Assembly: GCA_020284085.1 (NCBI GenBank)
Contig: JACEVL010001161.1
Location: 4,152,930-4,216,929, forward strand
Source: Aporrectodea caliginosa
Taxonomy: Eukaryota > Annelida > Clitellata > Crassiclitellata > Lumbricidae
Direction: 5' to 3'
Length of the DNA stretch: 64,000 nucleotides
This document shows, in pieces, positions 11,490 to 22,023 of the stretch. The notes beneath the pieces are model-generated. The model made no database searches. It was not told the DNA's origin and saw nothing but the letters and a program-made list of their open reading frames with translations. The position numbers and the translations under genes were made by a program. How positions within the stretch are numbered: position 1 is the stretch's first letter; each line of letters begins with the position of its first letter.

Positions 11490-11795
11490 CGATCTTTCCA
11501 TTTCCACCACACATTGATAGCACCAAACAAGGCAACTCGAGGACACAGGTATAAATTATTTAAGAAGCCAAAGGGAACATTATGGCAGAAATTCTTCAGT
11601 GCAATAGTTATAGACTCGTGGAATGGCTTGTATGATAGCAGGCTACTGTCTCAGTGGACTCTCTCACGGATTTCAAGAGGAAGCTGGGGGAGAATGGGCT
11701 ATTAAGCGTTCCAGGTTAAGTTGCAGTGGTTCTAACGCAGACTAAACGTCTTCTGAACCACTTAAAACCCCTGTTATGTTATGTTATTTTTTCAG
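11490..11795 (+). mobile_element. L2/CR1-type LINE, 3' end fragment
   Basis: The frame at ~11460-11705 reads NKATRGHRYKLFKKPKGTLW then FFSAIVIDSWNGLYDS, the conserved C-terminus of L2/CR1 reverse transcriptases (RGHxxKLxKxx...FFSxRVIxxWNxLP). It is followed by a short 3' UTR and a TTATGTTATGTTA tail near 11777. It is 5'-truncated and related to the minus-strand copy at 6360-7570. Confidence 0.75.
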
Positions 11796-11967
11796 GATCG
11801 TCTTTAGATATGATGTCCAGATGATCAGTGAAATTGACCTCTTGTAGGCTACTTCTACTATTGCTTAGCAAATTCACACTTCTTCAGTTGCAGAGTTAAA
11901 TCAAGTACACATGTTTATTGTAAAAACAATATTAAAATGCCGCATATGAGTGCTTCAATCATCATAA

Positions 11968-12335
11968 TGTATCGCAATATCGTCCACATATGGTTCATTT
12001 AAAGTTTACAGCACAATATTAATGGCTGTTACAAAAGTAGGGCCTACAGCATGAATTAACCATGCCTACGATACATGTGTGACTTGTCCACTCAAATGAA
12101 CCATGGTGCACACTCTCAGTTTTTCACTGAGCTGACTCTTGTACAAAACATGTCTAATATGCACAGATAGGCCTACAACGTTTGACTTATGATCTTTTTT
12201 AACAGTTGAGAAATAATAGGCCTACACATCGAATACTGACATTCAACAGCAGGCTGTACTTTTGTAACAGCCATTAATATTGTGCTGTAAACTTTAAATG
12301 CGCTTTAGAACCATATGTGGACGATATTTCAGCGT
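11968..12335. repeat. Fold-back element with ~80 bp inverted arms
   Basis: The segment from ~11968 to 12048 is repeated in inverted orientation at ~12246-12332. Both include the words CCACATATGGTTC and AGTTTACAGCACAATATTAATGG or their complements. The spacer is ~200 bp. No coding capacity; it could be a MITE. Confidence 0.7.
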
Positions 12336-12556
12336 GATGTCGAGAATAAACGAAATTTATTGGTTGGTGGATTAAATTGCGCTTCAACTTTGATGCTTTG
12401 TCACTTTTGATGACCGACGATACCCCCCAACGTTCGCTAGTGCTTCAACAAGGCATTGCTCACAACGGTTGCTGGTCACTCTTTAATGGTAAGGTTTGAA
12501 GAGTGTAGGCGCGTTGACATGCAATTTAAGAAGGTATTCGTACAGGTGCGGCCACG

Positions 12557-12932
12557 CAGAGCCGGATTAACCTATAAGCGAAATAAGCCATGGCTTAGGG
12601 CCCCACAACGTTTTGAGGGCCCCCAACTGTCAGGAAATATAAAATCAGACGGTACAAAGGTCCTATTTGATATGGCTTAGGGCCCCACAACGTTTTGAGG
12701 GCCCCAACTGGCAGGAAATAATAAATCAGATGGTACAAAGGTCCTATTTGACAATTTTCTTCTGGAAAAAAGACGGAAAAGAAAAAAAAGTCATCAGAAA
12801 TTTTTAAAAGTAATAAACATGGTTTTTCTCCAAATCTGGAAGAGAAATTTTTGCATGGCTTTCCGGTTAGGACCCCGGATGTCTTAACCCGGCCCTTGGC
12901 TTAGGGCCCCCGAAAGTCTTAATCCGGCCCTG
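12557..12932. mobile_element. hAT-like MITE with internal duplication
   Basis: The left end is CAGAGCCGGATTAA and the right end is the complement of CAGGGCCGGATTAA. An ~80 bp internal unit starting GGCTTAGGGCCCCACAACG is present twice (~12591-12670 and ~12672-12750). Flanks CGGCCACG (left) and GGGCCACG (right, after a 3 nt offset) match at 7 of 8 positions, compatible with a decayed hAT duplication. Confidence 0.7.
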
Positions 12933-13280
12933 CCCGGGCCACGACTATGACCGGCAGGCTGATCGCTCGTGTCGGTCGACTGTCGACCACCGACCACTCT
13001 GATAAGGAGCAACCATATCGATTGAAGATGCCGAGTAATTGAAGACTTTATTCACGAAGAGTAGAGCGTGCAGAGTACATCGCTTGTCATCATTCAGCCT
13101 ATCTCTCAACGATTACCACTTACATGTTTCAGATCAGCGTTTAAATACAGAAGAATCGTCTGAAGCCGTAGTTACTGTTTCAGTCAACAGAGACCTTGTT
13201 TAGCAAGATATGCGGTTGTTATGCAATATGGGCACCTGCTCAGGGAAATATTCATCACTCAGATAACGACCTCTGCTCGC
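12933..13280. other. Spacer
   Basis: Contains a short GTCGGTCGAC/GTCGACCACCGAC imperfect palindrome near 12972; nothing else supported. Confidence 0.4.
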
Positions 13281-13345
13281 CTATTGGTCTGCTGTGCTAG
13301 TGTGGCCCGTCTATAAAGGCACGTGTGCGTGTTGTTCAGACAACA
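13281..13345 (+). promoter_or_regulatory. Possible TATA-type core promoter
   Basis: CTATTGGT (inverted CCAAT box) at 13281-13288, CTATAAAGG at 13311-13319 and an initiator-like TTCAGAC near 13335-13341 are spaced as in an RNA polymerase II promoter. An E-box CACGTG overlaps 13320-13325. The motifs are visible; promoter activity is inferred. Confidence 0.35.
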
Positions 13346-13421
13346 TGCAGTGTGTCTGTTTCCACAGCAGTCAATCTTACAGATTGCCTTCCGTTAAAAA
13401 ATTGAAGCTCCTGCATCAGCC

Positions 13422-13507
13422 ATGTACACTGTGGTGACGACTTGCAAAGTAGAACAACAAAATGTCAAACAAAAATTAGAAAACATGAGTGATATGCATC
13501 AGTGCTA
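13422..13507 (+). CDS. Possible first coding exon of an unrecognised gene
   Basis: About 80 bp downstream of the putative start site, the ATG at 13422 opens 28 codons (beginning MYTVVTTCKVEQQ). The frame runs into a TAG split by a good 5' splice site: GTAAGA at 13508-13513 begins after the first two bases of that codon. If spliced there, translation continues into an unidentified exon. Too short to assign a product; could be chance. Confidence 0.25.
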
Positions 13508-13535
13508 GTAAGAATCCAGATGTCATACCGGCTAT

Positions 13536-13632
13536 GACAAATCTACTCTGAGTTATTACAATAATATTACAAATAGGCTATGACATACCCTATCTGTAAT
13601 ATTACAGTAATAACTCATAGTAGATTTGGTCT
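13536..13632. repeat. Hairpin-forming inverted repeat, ~38 bp arms
   Basis: The stretch beginning CAAATCTACTCTGAGTTATT (~13540-13577) pairs with its near-complement at ~13591-13630, separated by a short loop. It is probably a small fold-back element. Confidence 0.65.
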
Positions 13633-13639
13633 TCTGAAT

Positions 13640-14707
13640 CCGTCGACGTTGCTTTGGAAGCCCTGTCATCTTTTCCAAAACAGGATTCCAGTGAACTCAT
13701 TATCATCCGTTGAGTTCCTGTGGATTGATCCTTTAGGCTCAATCCGTTTCACGGGCATTCTAAAGCTTCGCTTATTAATTGCTGCTTACCGTGTTTTAAT
13801 TCACATTATCTGCTGTCGTAATGCGGAAGGCATCAATAAGGGTCACTTCTATGCGAAACCGCATGCAGAGGCTGACACATACAAAAAAATACTACACATA
13901 AGATAAGAAATTAGCCAGGAAGAACAAGTAAAGCCCATTAAAAATTGGCAACGACTGTCTGGCTGTGCAGTCATATAAGGGCATACAAGTTGTGTCTAGT
14001 ACTATTATGAAGAATTCCTCATCGGTATTCTGGCGGCCGTTCAACGAGAATTACAATGATCAGACTCCCGCTTGGATTGGATTAGATTAAATTAATATTA
14101 GGGCTTATCGTCAGTGCGCTGCTGTTACATCAACTCTACATCATGTAGGTGTTCAAGTTCCATTTTGTTGTCAGTGTATGTGGCTACAAGTAGGCCTAAA
14201 GACTGTCCTACAACCTCAGGACCACGTATCAGCATCAGAACTGCTGAAACTGCTGTGTAACAGCAGAATGATTTCCTCAATTTACCCTTCATTATCTTGC
14301 TTTATCTTACCTTAAGTAACTGACCCTACTTTAACCAATGACGGTATCATAAATTTAACTCATGAGGGAAAGTAAGCAAAGTCACCCAAATATATAGTTG
14401 AGGACAGTTTTGTATTTACCATGAACTTTGGTGACCGTTTTCTGCCGTGAAAAATAATTTTATGAAATTCTTTCATAGTCCTCAGCACTTTTTTAGCTTT
14501 TGTGAACCATTAAATTTTGGTGTAGTAAATTATTTGTTGACGACTTTTTTGTCAGAACTAAATAAGCCCCTGCACGAATCCGGTCATAGTGGACCTTACA
14601 TTGTTTTACTTTGCATTGATTTGTCTTACCTTAAATGTACTTATCTAATCATACATTGCATCACCTACCGTACTACTCGCTATCTTAGCTTACTATGCTT
14701 ACCATAA

Positions 14708-14710
<3 letters not shown>
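13640..14710. other. Spacer without supported gene
   Basis: No recognisable coding sequence or repeat. Confidence 0.4.
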
Positions 14711-14756
<46 letters not shown>

Positions 14757-14785
14757 CAATCATGCATGCATGCATACATACATGT
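14711..14785. repeat. (TA)n microsatellite with CATG words
   Basis: An uninterrupted TA run at ~14714-14750, followed by CATGCATGCATGCATACATACATG. Confidence 0.9.
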
Positions 14786-15840
14786 TAGGGTGGTTCTTAA
14801 AAATAAAAATTTGAAACTACTGTTTGCCAAGGTTCCATTTGGTTCCATTCCCTCCAGAAACATCGCACAAAAAGTTGTATAAAAAATTTTAATATTTAGG
14901 ACTGGCACAACACCATCAAAGGTTTACCCCTTATCAAATATAGGAACACTCGAAAAGTAAGCATAATAGTTGTAATCAACCATGAAAAGTGAACATTTAA
15001 ACCAGGCATAAATTCAACTGCCTGTAGTAGGTCCAGATTATAACACAATGACATTTATTGCATGCCTGGTTACTAGTGATTACACTGATTAGTGATTAAA
15101 ATTATTTATTAGAGTTATTATTATTATTGAGGAAATGGTAAAAAGTTAATAACTTCTACAAATATGGGGATATTCTGAAAACTAACACATCGTTTTATTC
15201 AGTTTTAAGAGCTCTTTCTAGCTGTATACTGAATGACAGTTAGTTAGTTTTCAATTAGAATATTTTACAAGAAAACCTTCAATTTTCTCGAAAAACGCTT
15301 TGTCTCGTAACTTTGGCCCTCTGGTGGGGGCGGAAGACATTAATATTTTTTTTAAAATTTTGAACAGTTTTTGATCCATGCCATTAGGCAACTTTTGGTT
15401 GCTATTACTTTTCGAATTTCTAATTTTCGCTTTTTTTCCACTGCACCCTTTTGTGTATGCTTGTTCGAATAGATTTGTGGTTATCGGTCTCAGGAACTCA
15501 CGGATCAAATACCACTAAAATGCCAATAAAAATAAATAATAAACAATCAACGAGAATATAAACAGTGTAGAAATTATTTTTTAGTTGTGCTTAAGTAAAA
15601 TCATCCAGCCTTTCTGTTTAAAACTAAACATAGGTCCAAATATGCGAATGAAATACATTTGTTCGAAATGACGAAAATTATTTGTAAAAATCAAAATTTC
15701 AAAGACGTTGTGCGAGTCCTAGATATTGTTCGATCCTGCTAATTTTTGGGCTACATTACTTTTAAACCAATTGGCACGGAATGCCGGGTTGGCGAAAGTA
15801 AACAACTGAAGTTGAAAATTTTCCATTAGAGATGCGACCA
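14786..15840. other. AT-rich spacer
   Basis: Nothing supported. Confidence 0.4.
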
Positions 15841-16014
15841 CCTAATACATGTACATGTATTTATACATACATATATACATACATGAATGCATACATACAT
15901 ACATACATACATACATAAATTTATACATACATACATATATACATACATACATACATACACAGCCAAATACATACATACATACATACACACATACATACAT
16001 ATATAATATATATA
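15841..16014. repeat. (ACAT)n microsatellite abutting an LTR
   Basis: Imperfect ACATACAT repeats ending in TATATA directly at the 5' LTR of the Ty3-type element. Confidence 0.9.
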
Positions 16015-16261
16015 TGTAGTGTCATCGTGGGAGGAGCTGGTGCATGCATGTGCGGCTGGCCGGGCTAGGCTGCCATCGTCGTCATCGTGGGAGTATTTAA
16101 GGACAGTTCCGGCAATTATCACCAGTCGGTGCGTGTGGTGGAGTCACGAGCTCTGTGTAGCTTACATAGTGTATAATTGGTGTTTAGACAATAAAGAGTG
16201 TTACAGTAGACTTACTTACTAGACTTACATGGTACACTGGTAGTAGTAGAACGACACTACA
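16015..16261 (+). repeat. 5' LTR of the Ty3-type element
   Basis: 247 bp beginning TGTAGTGTCATCG and ending GACACTACA, so the termini form a perfect 9 bp inverted repeat. It contains GTATTTAAGG (TATA-like) near 16091 and CAATAAAGAG (polyadenylation signal) near 16188. The sequence right after it, AGTGGTGGAGAACTC, is where the primer binding site should lie. Confidence 0.95.
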
Positions 16262-16375
16262 AGTGGTGGAGAACTCAAAAGAAAAGGTCGCTTCCGTACC
16301 TCTCGAGACAACGTTTCTGGATCATCTGACTACAGACACTCGTCACACGCACCGTACTCCTAGAACATCACATAG

Positions 16376-17710
16376 ATGAGTGGGCCGGACAATCAAACAA
16401 CAGGCCGTTACTTACTTCGTTCCGGTAAGACACTAATTTCTACTCCAACGGGATCCGGCTTCTCTGGGTTGCTGCCATCTTCTTTGAATCTTCCCACTGA
16501 TTCTCCATTTGCTGTCCTCGCTCCGCCTGCAGACGCTTTGACCACTACGTCTTCGCCACCGGTTCCCACACCGCTTGCTGACGCTTTTCCCTCCACGTCT
16601 GCGCCACAGGTTCTCACACCACCTGCAGACGCTTTTCTATCTACGTCTCCGGCATTCGTTTTGTCGCCGCAATCAAGCAACGCTGTTATCGATTCTGACG
16701 ACGGTTCTGACGCTGATTCAATATCATCTGACTCTGAAATGGCTGGGAATACATTGGTTCCCTCACCATTTACGGGAAATCAGCAGGAAGACATTCTTGA
16801 GTTTTTGAAGAATTTCGAACTATGGTCAACGTTTCGACGCATGTCGGGGGCGCAGAAATTAGCAGCATTACCGCTTCTGCTTAAGAATGGAGCAGCGGTG
16901 TGGTTTAACACGCAGTCGGAGACAACACGTCAGAATTTTGGTGCCTTGCGGGACGCTCTGACCCTGCGTTACGGACCTAAAGCGACGGATGCCTGGAAAC
17001 GCGCTGCTGACTTGTGGAGTCTCAAACAATTACCGCACCAGTCTGTTGATGATTTCTTAACAAGTGTCCAGCAAGCGGCTCAAAAACTTGATGTCGACGC
17101 TGGCCAGACGTTCCTCGTGGCATTGAACGGTCTACGTTCGAACATTAGACAGCATGTTCTGCAGCATGATTTAACTACAATAGAGGGGCTACGGAAATGG
17201 GGACGATTGACGGAATTGTCGCAGGAAGACCAATCAGACACTGATCACCATATCCGTCACACTGTGTCCGAGCTCGCCGCTATCCGCGAGGAGCTAAAGC
17301 AACTACAGATTACGAGTGTCGCAGCGATTAATTCTACGAGACGCAGGACGCCTTCACCCCATCATGTCACGTTCGTGGATCAGTCACCTAAGCCAGTGTT
17401 GGAGCCACGTCTCGAGCCCTACGCGACATCGACTTCACGAGGCTATCCACCATCGGCGCAGTCTTATCCAGGACACTCGGAGAATAATCGACCACATGAT
17501 TCACCGTCGTGGCGACCACGACCGCCTTACCGTTCGCAGCCACTGAACGCCTGGCGCACAACTTCAAAGCCAACATGTGGAAATTGTGGAGGTATTCATA
17601 CTTCAAATAACTTCTGTCGCGCCCGGGGGGTTACTTGTTTTAGGTGTTCTAAGCGAGGTCATTTACAGTCTGTTTGCAGGTCAACAAGGGGGCGCTATAG
17701 TCAAACATAG
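16376..17710 (+). CDS. gag: Gag polyprotein of the Ty3-type element
   Basis: The 444-residue structural protein packages element RNA. The N-terminal 140 residues are Ser/Thr/Pro-rich with short PPADAF/PLADAF repeats. A retrotransposon gag core follows (~165-300). The C-terminus has a classic zinc knuckle CFRCSKRGHLQSVC (C-x2-C-x4-H-x4-C), preceded by an imperfect one, CGNCGGIHTSNNFC. The frame ends in TAG at 17708-17710. After that stop the same frame stays open for 28 codons and runs into the protease ATG at 17795, so gag and pol are in one frame separated by a single UAG. Confidence 0.9.
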   Translation: MSGPDNQTTGRYLLRSGKTLISTPTGSGFSGLLPSSLNLPTDSPFAVLAPPADALTTTSSPPVPTPLADAFPSTSAPQVLTPPADAFLSTSPAFVLSPQSSNAVIDSDDGSDADSISSDSEMAGNTLVPSPFTGNQQEDILEFLKNFELWSTFRRMSGAQKLAALPLLLKNGAAVWFNTQSETTRQNFGALRDALTLRYGPKATDAWKRAADLWSLKQLPHQSVDDFLTSVQQAAQKLDVDAGQTFLVALNGLRSNIRQHVLQHDLTTIEGLRKWGRLTELSQEDQSDTDHHIRHTVSELAAIREELKQLQITSVAAINSTRRRTPSPHHVTFVDQSPKPVLEPRLEPYATSTSRGYPPSAQSYPGHSENNRPHDSPSWRPRPPYRSQPLNAWRTTSKPTCGNCGGIHTSNNFCRARGVTCFRCSKRGHLQSVCRSTRGRYSQT

Positions 17711-20700
17711 GAATTCGCTTCCCGTCGTCCACAGTCGGCGGGCGGGATAAACGTTAACACGGACAGAATTTATGCGCAGACTGATAAAGTTGCAATGCAT
17801 AGAAACACAATTTTTGTCACGATTAGGAATCATACTGTACAATGTTTGCTTGATTCTGGGGCGAGTGTGTCTTGCATGAGTGCCGCATTTCTGCAAAAAC
17901 TAAAAATTCCTTTAAAACCATTGAGGGAGGGAGACAATAGAGATGTGTTTTTGGCTGACGGTCATCCTGTGCAGGTACAAGGTAGAGCGGAAATTACTGT
18001 AACGATTACGGGGTTGAGCATTCCTTGTGAGGTATTGATTCTGCCACAGGTGGGGTACAGTTTGATATTGGGATTAGATTTTTTGGAGGCGAGTGGGGCA
18101 CGGATCGATTTTGATGAAAAGGTTGTCACCTTTTATGATAATTTGACTGCCACTCGTTTGTCAACTTCTAATGTTCGTTCTAACACTGTCTGTACTCTGC
18201 ATGCAACTGTTTTACCACCTTTGTCTGAAACTTTGGTGCCAGTTTTACTACCGGCTAAGTATTCGGCTGACACATCGATAATTGAACCATTTCCGATTGA
18301 GGCAAAACGTAAATTCATTTGTGCAAGGAGCGCCATTGATTCTTCTAAAAGAACGGCTGTTTGCAAGGTTTTGAACCCAACAAATCAAGTACTTTGGCTG
18401 CCGCGGCATAAGTCGTTAGCGTGCGTGGAACCTATTCTTTCAGATGTGTTGGCATCGTTTTCTGGTGATAATCAGGAACAACCACCAACCACAAGCACCA
18501 ACGCTACACATTTCAATCATGCAATGCCCTTGGACGATCTGAGGGTGCCAATAAAAAAACATGATAACGCATCCTCTAATGATCATGATAATGCGAATAA
18601 TCTGACTGGCACTGAACAATCAAGATCTTTGGACGACCTTAAAATTAATTATCATTCTGATAACTTGTCTGCGGATGAGAATGTTAGATTGAAGGATTTT
18701 CTGAAAGCCAATTTAGGTACATTTTCGGCATCATTGACCGATCTTGGCAGAACTAGCTTTGCCCAACATTCGATTCATACTGGTTCCGCCGTACCCATCC
18801 ACCAAAAGGCTTATCGACATTCTATTGCTGCCAAGGCCGAAATAGCATCACAGACAGAAAAAATGTTATCAGCAGGGTTGATTGAACCGAGTGATAGTAT
18901 GTGGAGTTCGCCTGTTGTGTTGGTAAAAAAGAAAAACGGAGAGATTCGTTTTTGTGTTGATTATAGAAAGCTCAATGCTGTCACCACACCGATAAGTTTT
19001 CCATTACCTCAATTAACGGATATTTTTGATGCTGTGACAGAGGCAAAGCCTAAGTATTTCAGGAAGTTTGTTGGATTTACGGATTGTGGTTATCACCAAA
19101 TATCGTTACACCCTGACTCGAGGGAAAAATCGAGTTTTATAACACATCAGGGTCAGTTTCAATTTCGAGCTGCACCGTTCGGTTTAAGAAATTTGCCATC
19201 ATTTTTTCAGTTACTAAGATGGTCATTACAGTTACAGCAGTATACGTTCGACGTTTTCAAGGGAAGACGAATACTAATGCAGACGCATTATCGCGACGAT
19301 CATATCCAATATTCGGATGGTCATGATGACGCTGAGGAGCATCTTTTGGCTCAGGTTGATAATGAGGTTCACAGGTGGACTTGAATCTCATAGTGGAGGA
19401 TGATTTGATTGCACCTAAGGAACCAGATGGTGACGCATTTCTAATAGAGTTAGCAAAAGAACAGAATAAATGTTTGGATTGTAAGCCTTTCATTCGTTAT
19501 TTGGAGTCAGGCGAATTGCCTGAGAATGATAAGGATGCCCGAAAGTTAGTAATCGAGATTCTGAGTAGCTTTACACGACGGACTACTTTTTCACTATTAT
19601 CAGCCTCGATCTAGAGGACCACAGAAGAGTTATATTAATCAGCTTGTGGTTCCGAAAAGTATGCGACAACGTGTTCTGAATGGTTATCACGAAGAGTGTT
19701 CTCATCCAGGATTTCACAGATGTTATCTGTCAATCAGGCGTTGATATTACTGGAGAGGGATGCACAGTGATCTGCATAGACATATCACGTCGTGCAGGCA
19801 GTGCCAAGAATGTAAATATCCCGTTCCGTTGAACAGGCCACCACTGACATCATTGCCCATTAAGCAGATTTTTGGCACATGGCATATGGACATCCTTAAA
19901 CTGCCTGTGAAGCAAAGAGGGTTATAATTACATTCTTCTCTGTGTCGAATCACTCACAAGATGGCCTGAATTTATCATGCTCAAACAACAGTCAGCTTCT
20001 GCTAGGGAAGAAATTTTCACTCGTTTTGGACCACCTGAAACTTTGCTTTCGGATCGGGGAGCAAATTTTTTAAGTAAAATTGTGACTGAGTTATCCTCAT
20101 TGTTTGGAGTTACAAGAATTCACACAGCTTCATATTCTCCGCGTTGCAATGGTGCTTGTGAGATTGTGAATCGATCCATATGGAAAATGTTGAGACTTCA
20201 TTGTAAGAATTTAGTCGAGTGGCCTGATTTTATGCCGGCGATAATGTATGCTCTTCGTACGACAACGAGTGCAAATCTGGGTCATAGCCCTGCATTCTTA
20301 CTATTTGGAAGGGATCTTAAGTTACCTGTTGATCAACGAATGGGTTTGTCTGACGAACCACAGACCACTAATGAGTATGTAAAGCGAATAGGTAACGCAC
20401 TTGAGATGGCTAGACAAGAAGCAGTAGGGGAAACTTTGGCCCTTCAGGCTCGAAATAAGAGGACCTATGATCTTAAAGCAACCGATACACATTATGCTAT
20501 TGGGAGTCTTGTGTGGTTGTTTAATCCTGTTACACCGGTAGGTAAAAAACCTAAACTTTATCGGAAGTTCATTGGACCTTATTATATTACGTCTCAAATA
20601 GGTCCATATACTTACTTACTAAGACACTCTTTGACTAACAAACTTTTGCGTCATCCTGTGAATGCGGATCGATTAAAGCCGTATGTGGATCGAAGAGATT

Positions 20701-21015
20701 TTATGGAGTCGGATGGAAGCTCCTCCTGTTGTTCCGGTTGCAGACAATTCTCAAAAGCTGATGCCTGGCACATCGCCAGACAATGTGGCATCGCCGTCGC
20801 CATGGATTGAAGCAGAGCAATTAAGCGGAATGAAATTCGTTAATAAACAAAGATTTTATCGAGTCATATTTAGGAATAAGTCTTTTAAGCCGGAATGGAT
20901 TCATGAGAAGGATGTTAGTGATTGTTTGAAGAGGGAATTTCATATCAAGCGAACTATGTCAGGAAAGGTTAGGAAACGACCAACGCCTGAGCGGTTTATG
21001 AATGCTCCACTATAA
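17711..21015 (+). pseudogene. pol: Pol polyprotein of the Ty3-type element, decayed
   Basis: The same frame as gag continues after the UAG. The protease motif LLDSGAS lies near 17848-17870. The RT begins near 18880 (GLIEPSDS, FCVDYRKLN) and keeps the first catalytic Asp in FTDCGYHQI. Near 19200-19260 the YxDD block and nearly all RNase H are missing; the RNase H end (NTNADALSRR) follows out of frame. The integrase keeps an HHCC zinc region (YHEECSHPGFH ... CRQCQEC, ~19685-19810), the first Asp in WHMDIL, the second in LLSDRGANF, and the Glu in GACEIVN with 35 residues between the last two (DD35E). A GPY/F-like KFIGPYYI near 20566 and a chromodomain-like tail (20820-20950) in another frame complete it. 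Stops and frameshifts make it non-functional. Confidence 0.85.
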
Positions 21016-22023
21016 GCGTGGACGAGTTCATGAGTAATTAGACTGGTTGCAACTGATGTTCGTTACCACTGTGGTCTCCTGAGAATGATAACATTGTGTA
21101 CATGTTTCAGGGAGAATATTCACCTCTTGTGATTGGATTGAAGCCTGCTATATTTTACTTTAGTGGATTATGCTGTGAAGGTCACAAGAGTGAATACTAT
21201 ACAGCGCATTTCATTAATATTCTAGAGATTAAGATCGGCCGATCATCTATTTACACATTTACCACAACGGGTAAATTCAGCGCTAGGAAATCGACTTCGT
21301 AGTCGTGGATAAAAATGGTACGATATGTCAGTTCGCCAACCTGAAGGTTTTGTTGGAGAGGGACTATCTAATCACTAATTGACGGGTCTTATTACAGTGC
21401 AGTGTTTTATTGGAGAAACGGAGTGACAGAAGTTAACACCATATTGTATATATAAAGTATATCGTTTTATGACGTATTAATGTTAGCAGTTTTGCGTCGC
21501 TTCTGATCAGTGATGTTCGCTTCTAATCACTGATATCGAGACATAATTTGTTCTTGTTAGATGGGACTCGGTCATTAATTTCTAGTAAAGTGTCTGATTC
21601 TGTCAGTGATCATATTGCATTTAGTCATTTTCGTTTCCTTAAGCCAGCATAACCTTGTCTAACCTTGTAACTTTGTCACTGACTTTGTCACCGTAGGCGG
21701 ATGCATGCCAGCCGGAGCAGCTCAGATGGATGCCTGCCCTGCACCTTTGCCAAATTCGTTTGGAGAGATAGCCGTTCTAAGTACAGTCGATTAGTGAGCG
21801 AGAATATGCTATCATTCAACTCTTATCTTATTTTGGCAAGCTAGAGTGGTATGATTTTAAATCGTTAAACCTCTCCTCTCTGTCTTTTATTCTTAGAATT
21901 CAGTTTCACTTTCGAGGTTGCTCATGATTGAATTGAGTGTAATGGGTAGGGGTTCTATAATAGTCTGGTTAATCAAACTTTATTTTATTCAAACTTTTTA
22001 TTATAGGATGGATTCCCTGGGAA
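21016..22023 (+). other. Non-coding pol-env interval of the Ty3-type element
   Basis: About 1 kb without a credible ORF. A pyrimidine-rich stretch ending TTTTTATTATAG at ~21995-22007 lies 17 bp upstream of the env ATG and looks like a 3' splice site, as expected if env is made from a spliced subgenomic RNA. Two GATCAGTGAT/AATCACTGAT words near 21505-21535 form a small repeat. Confidence 0.5.
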
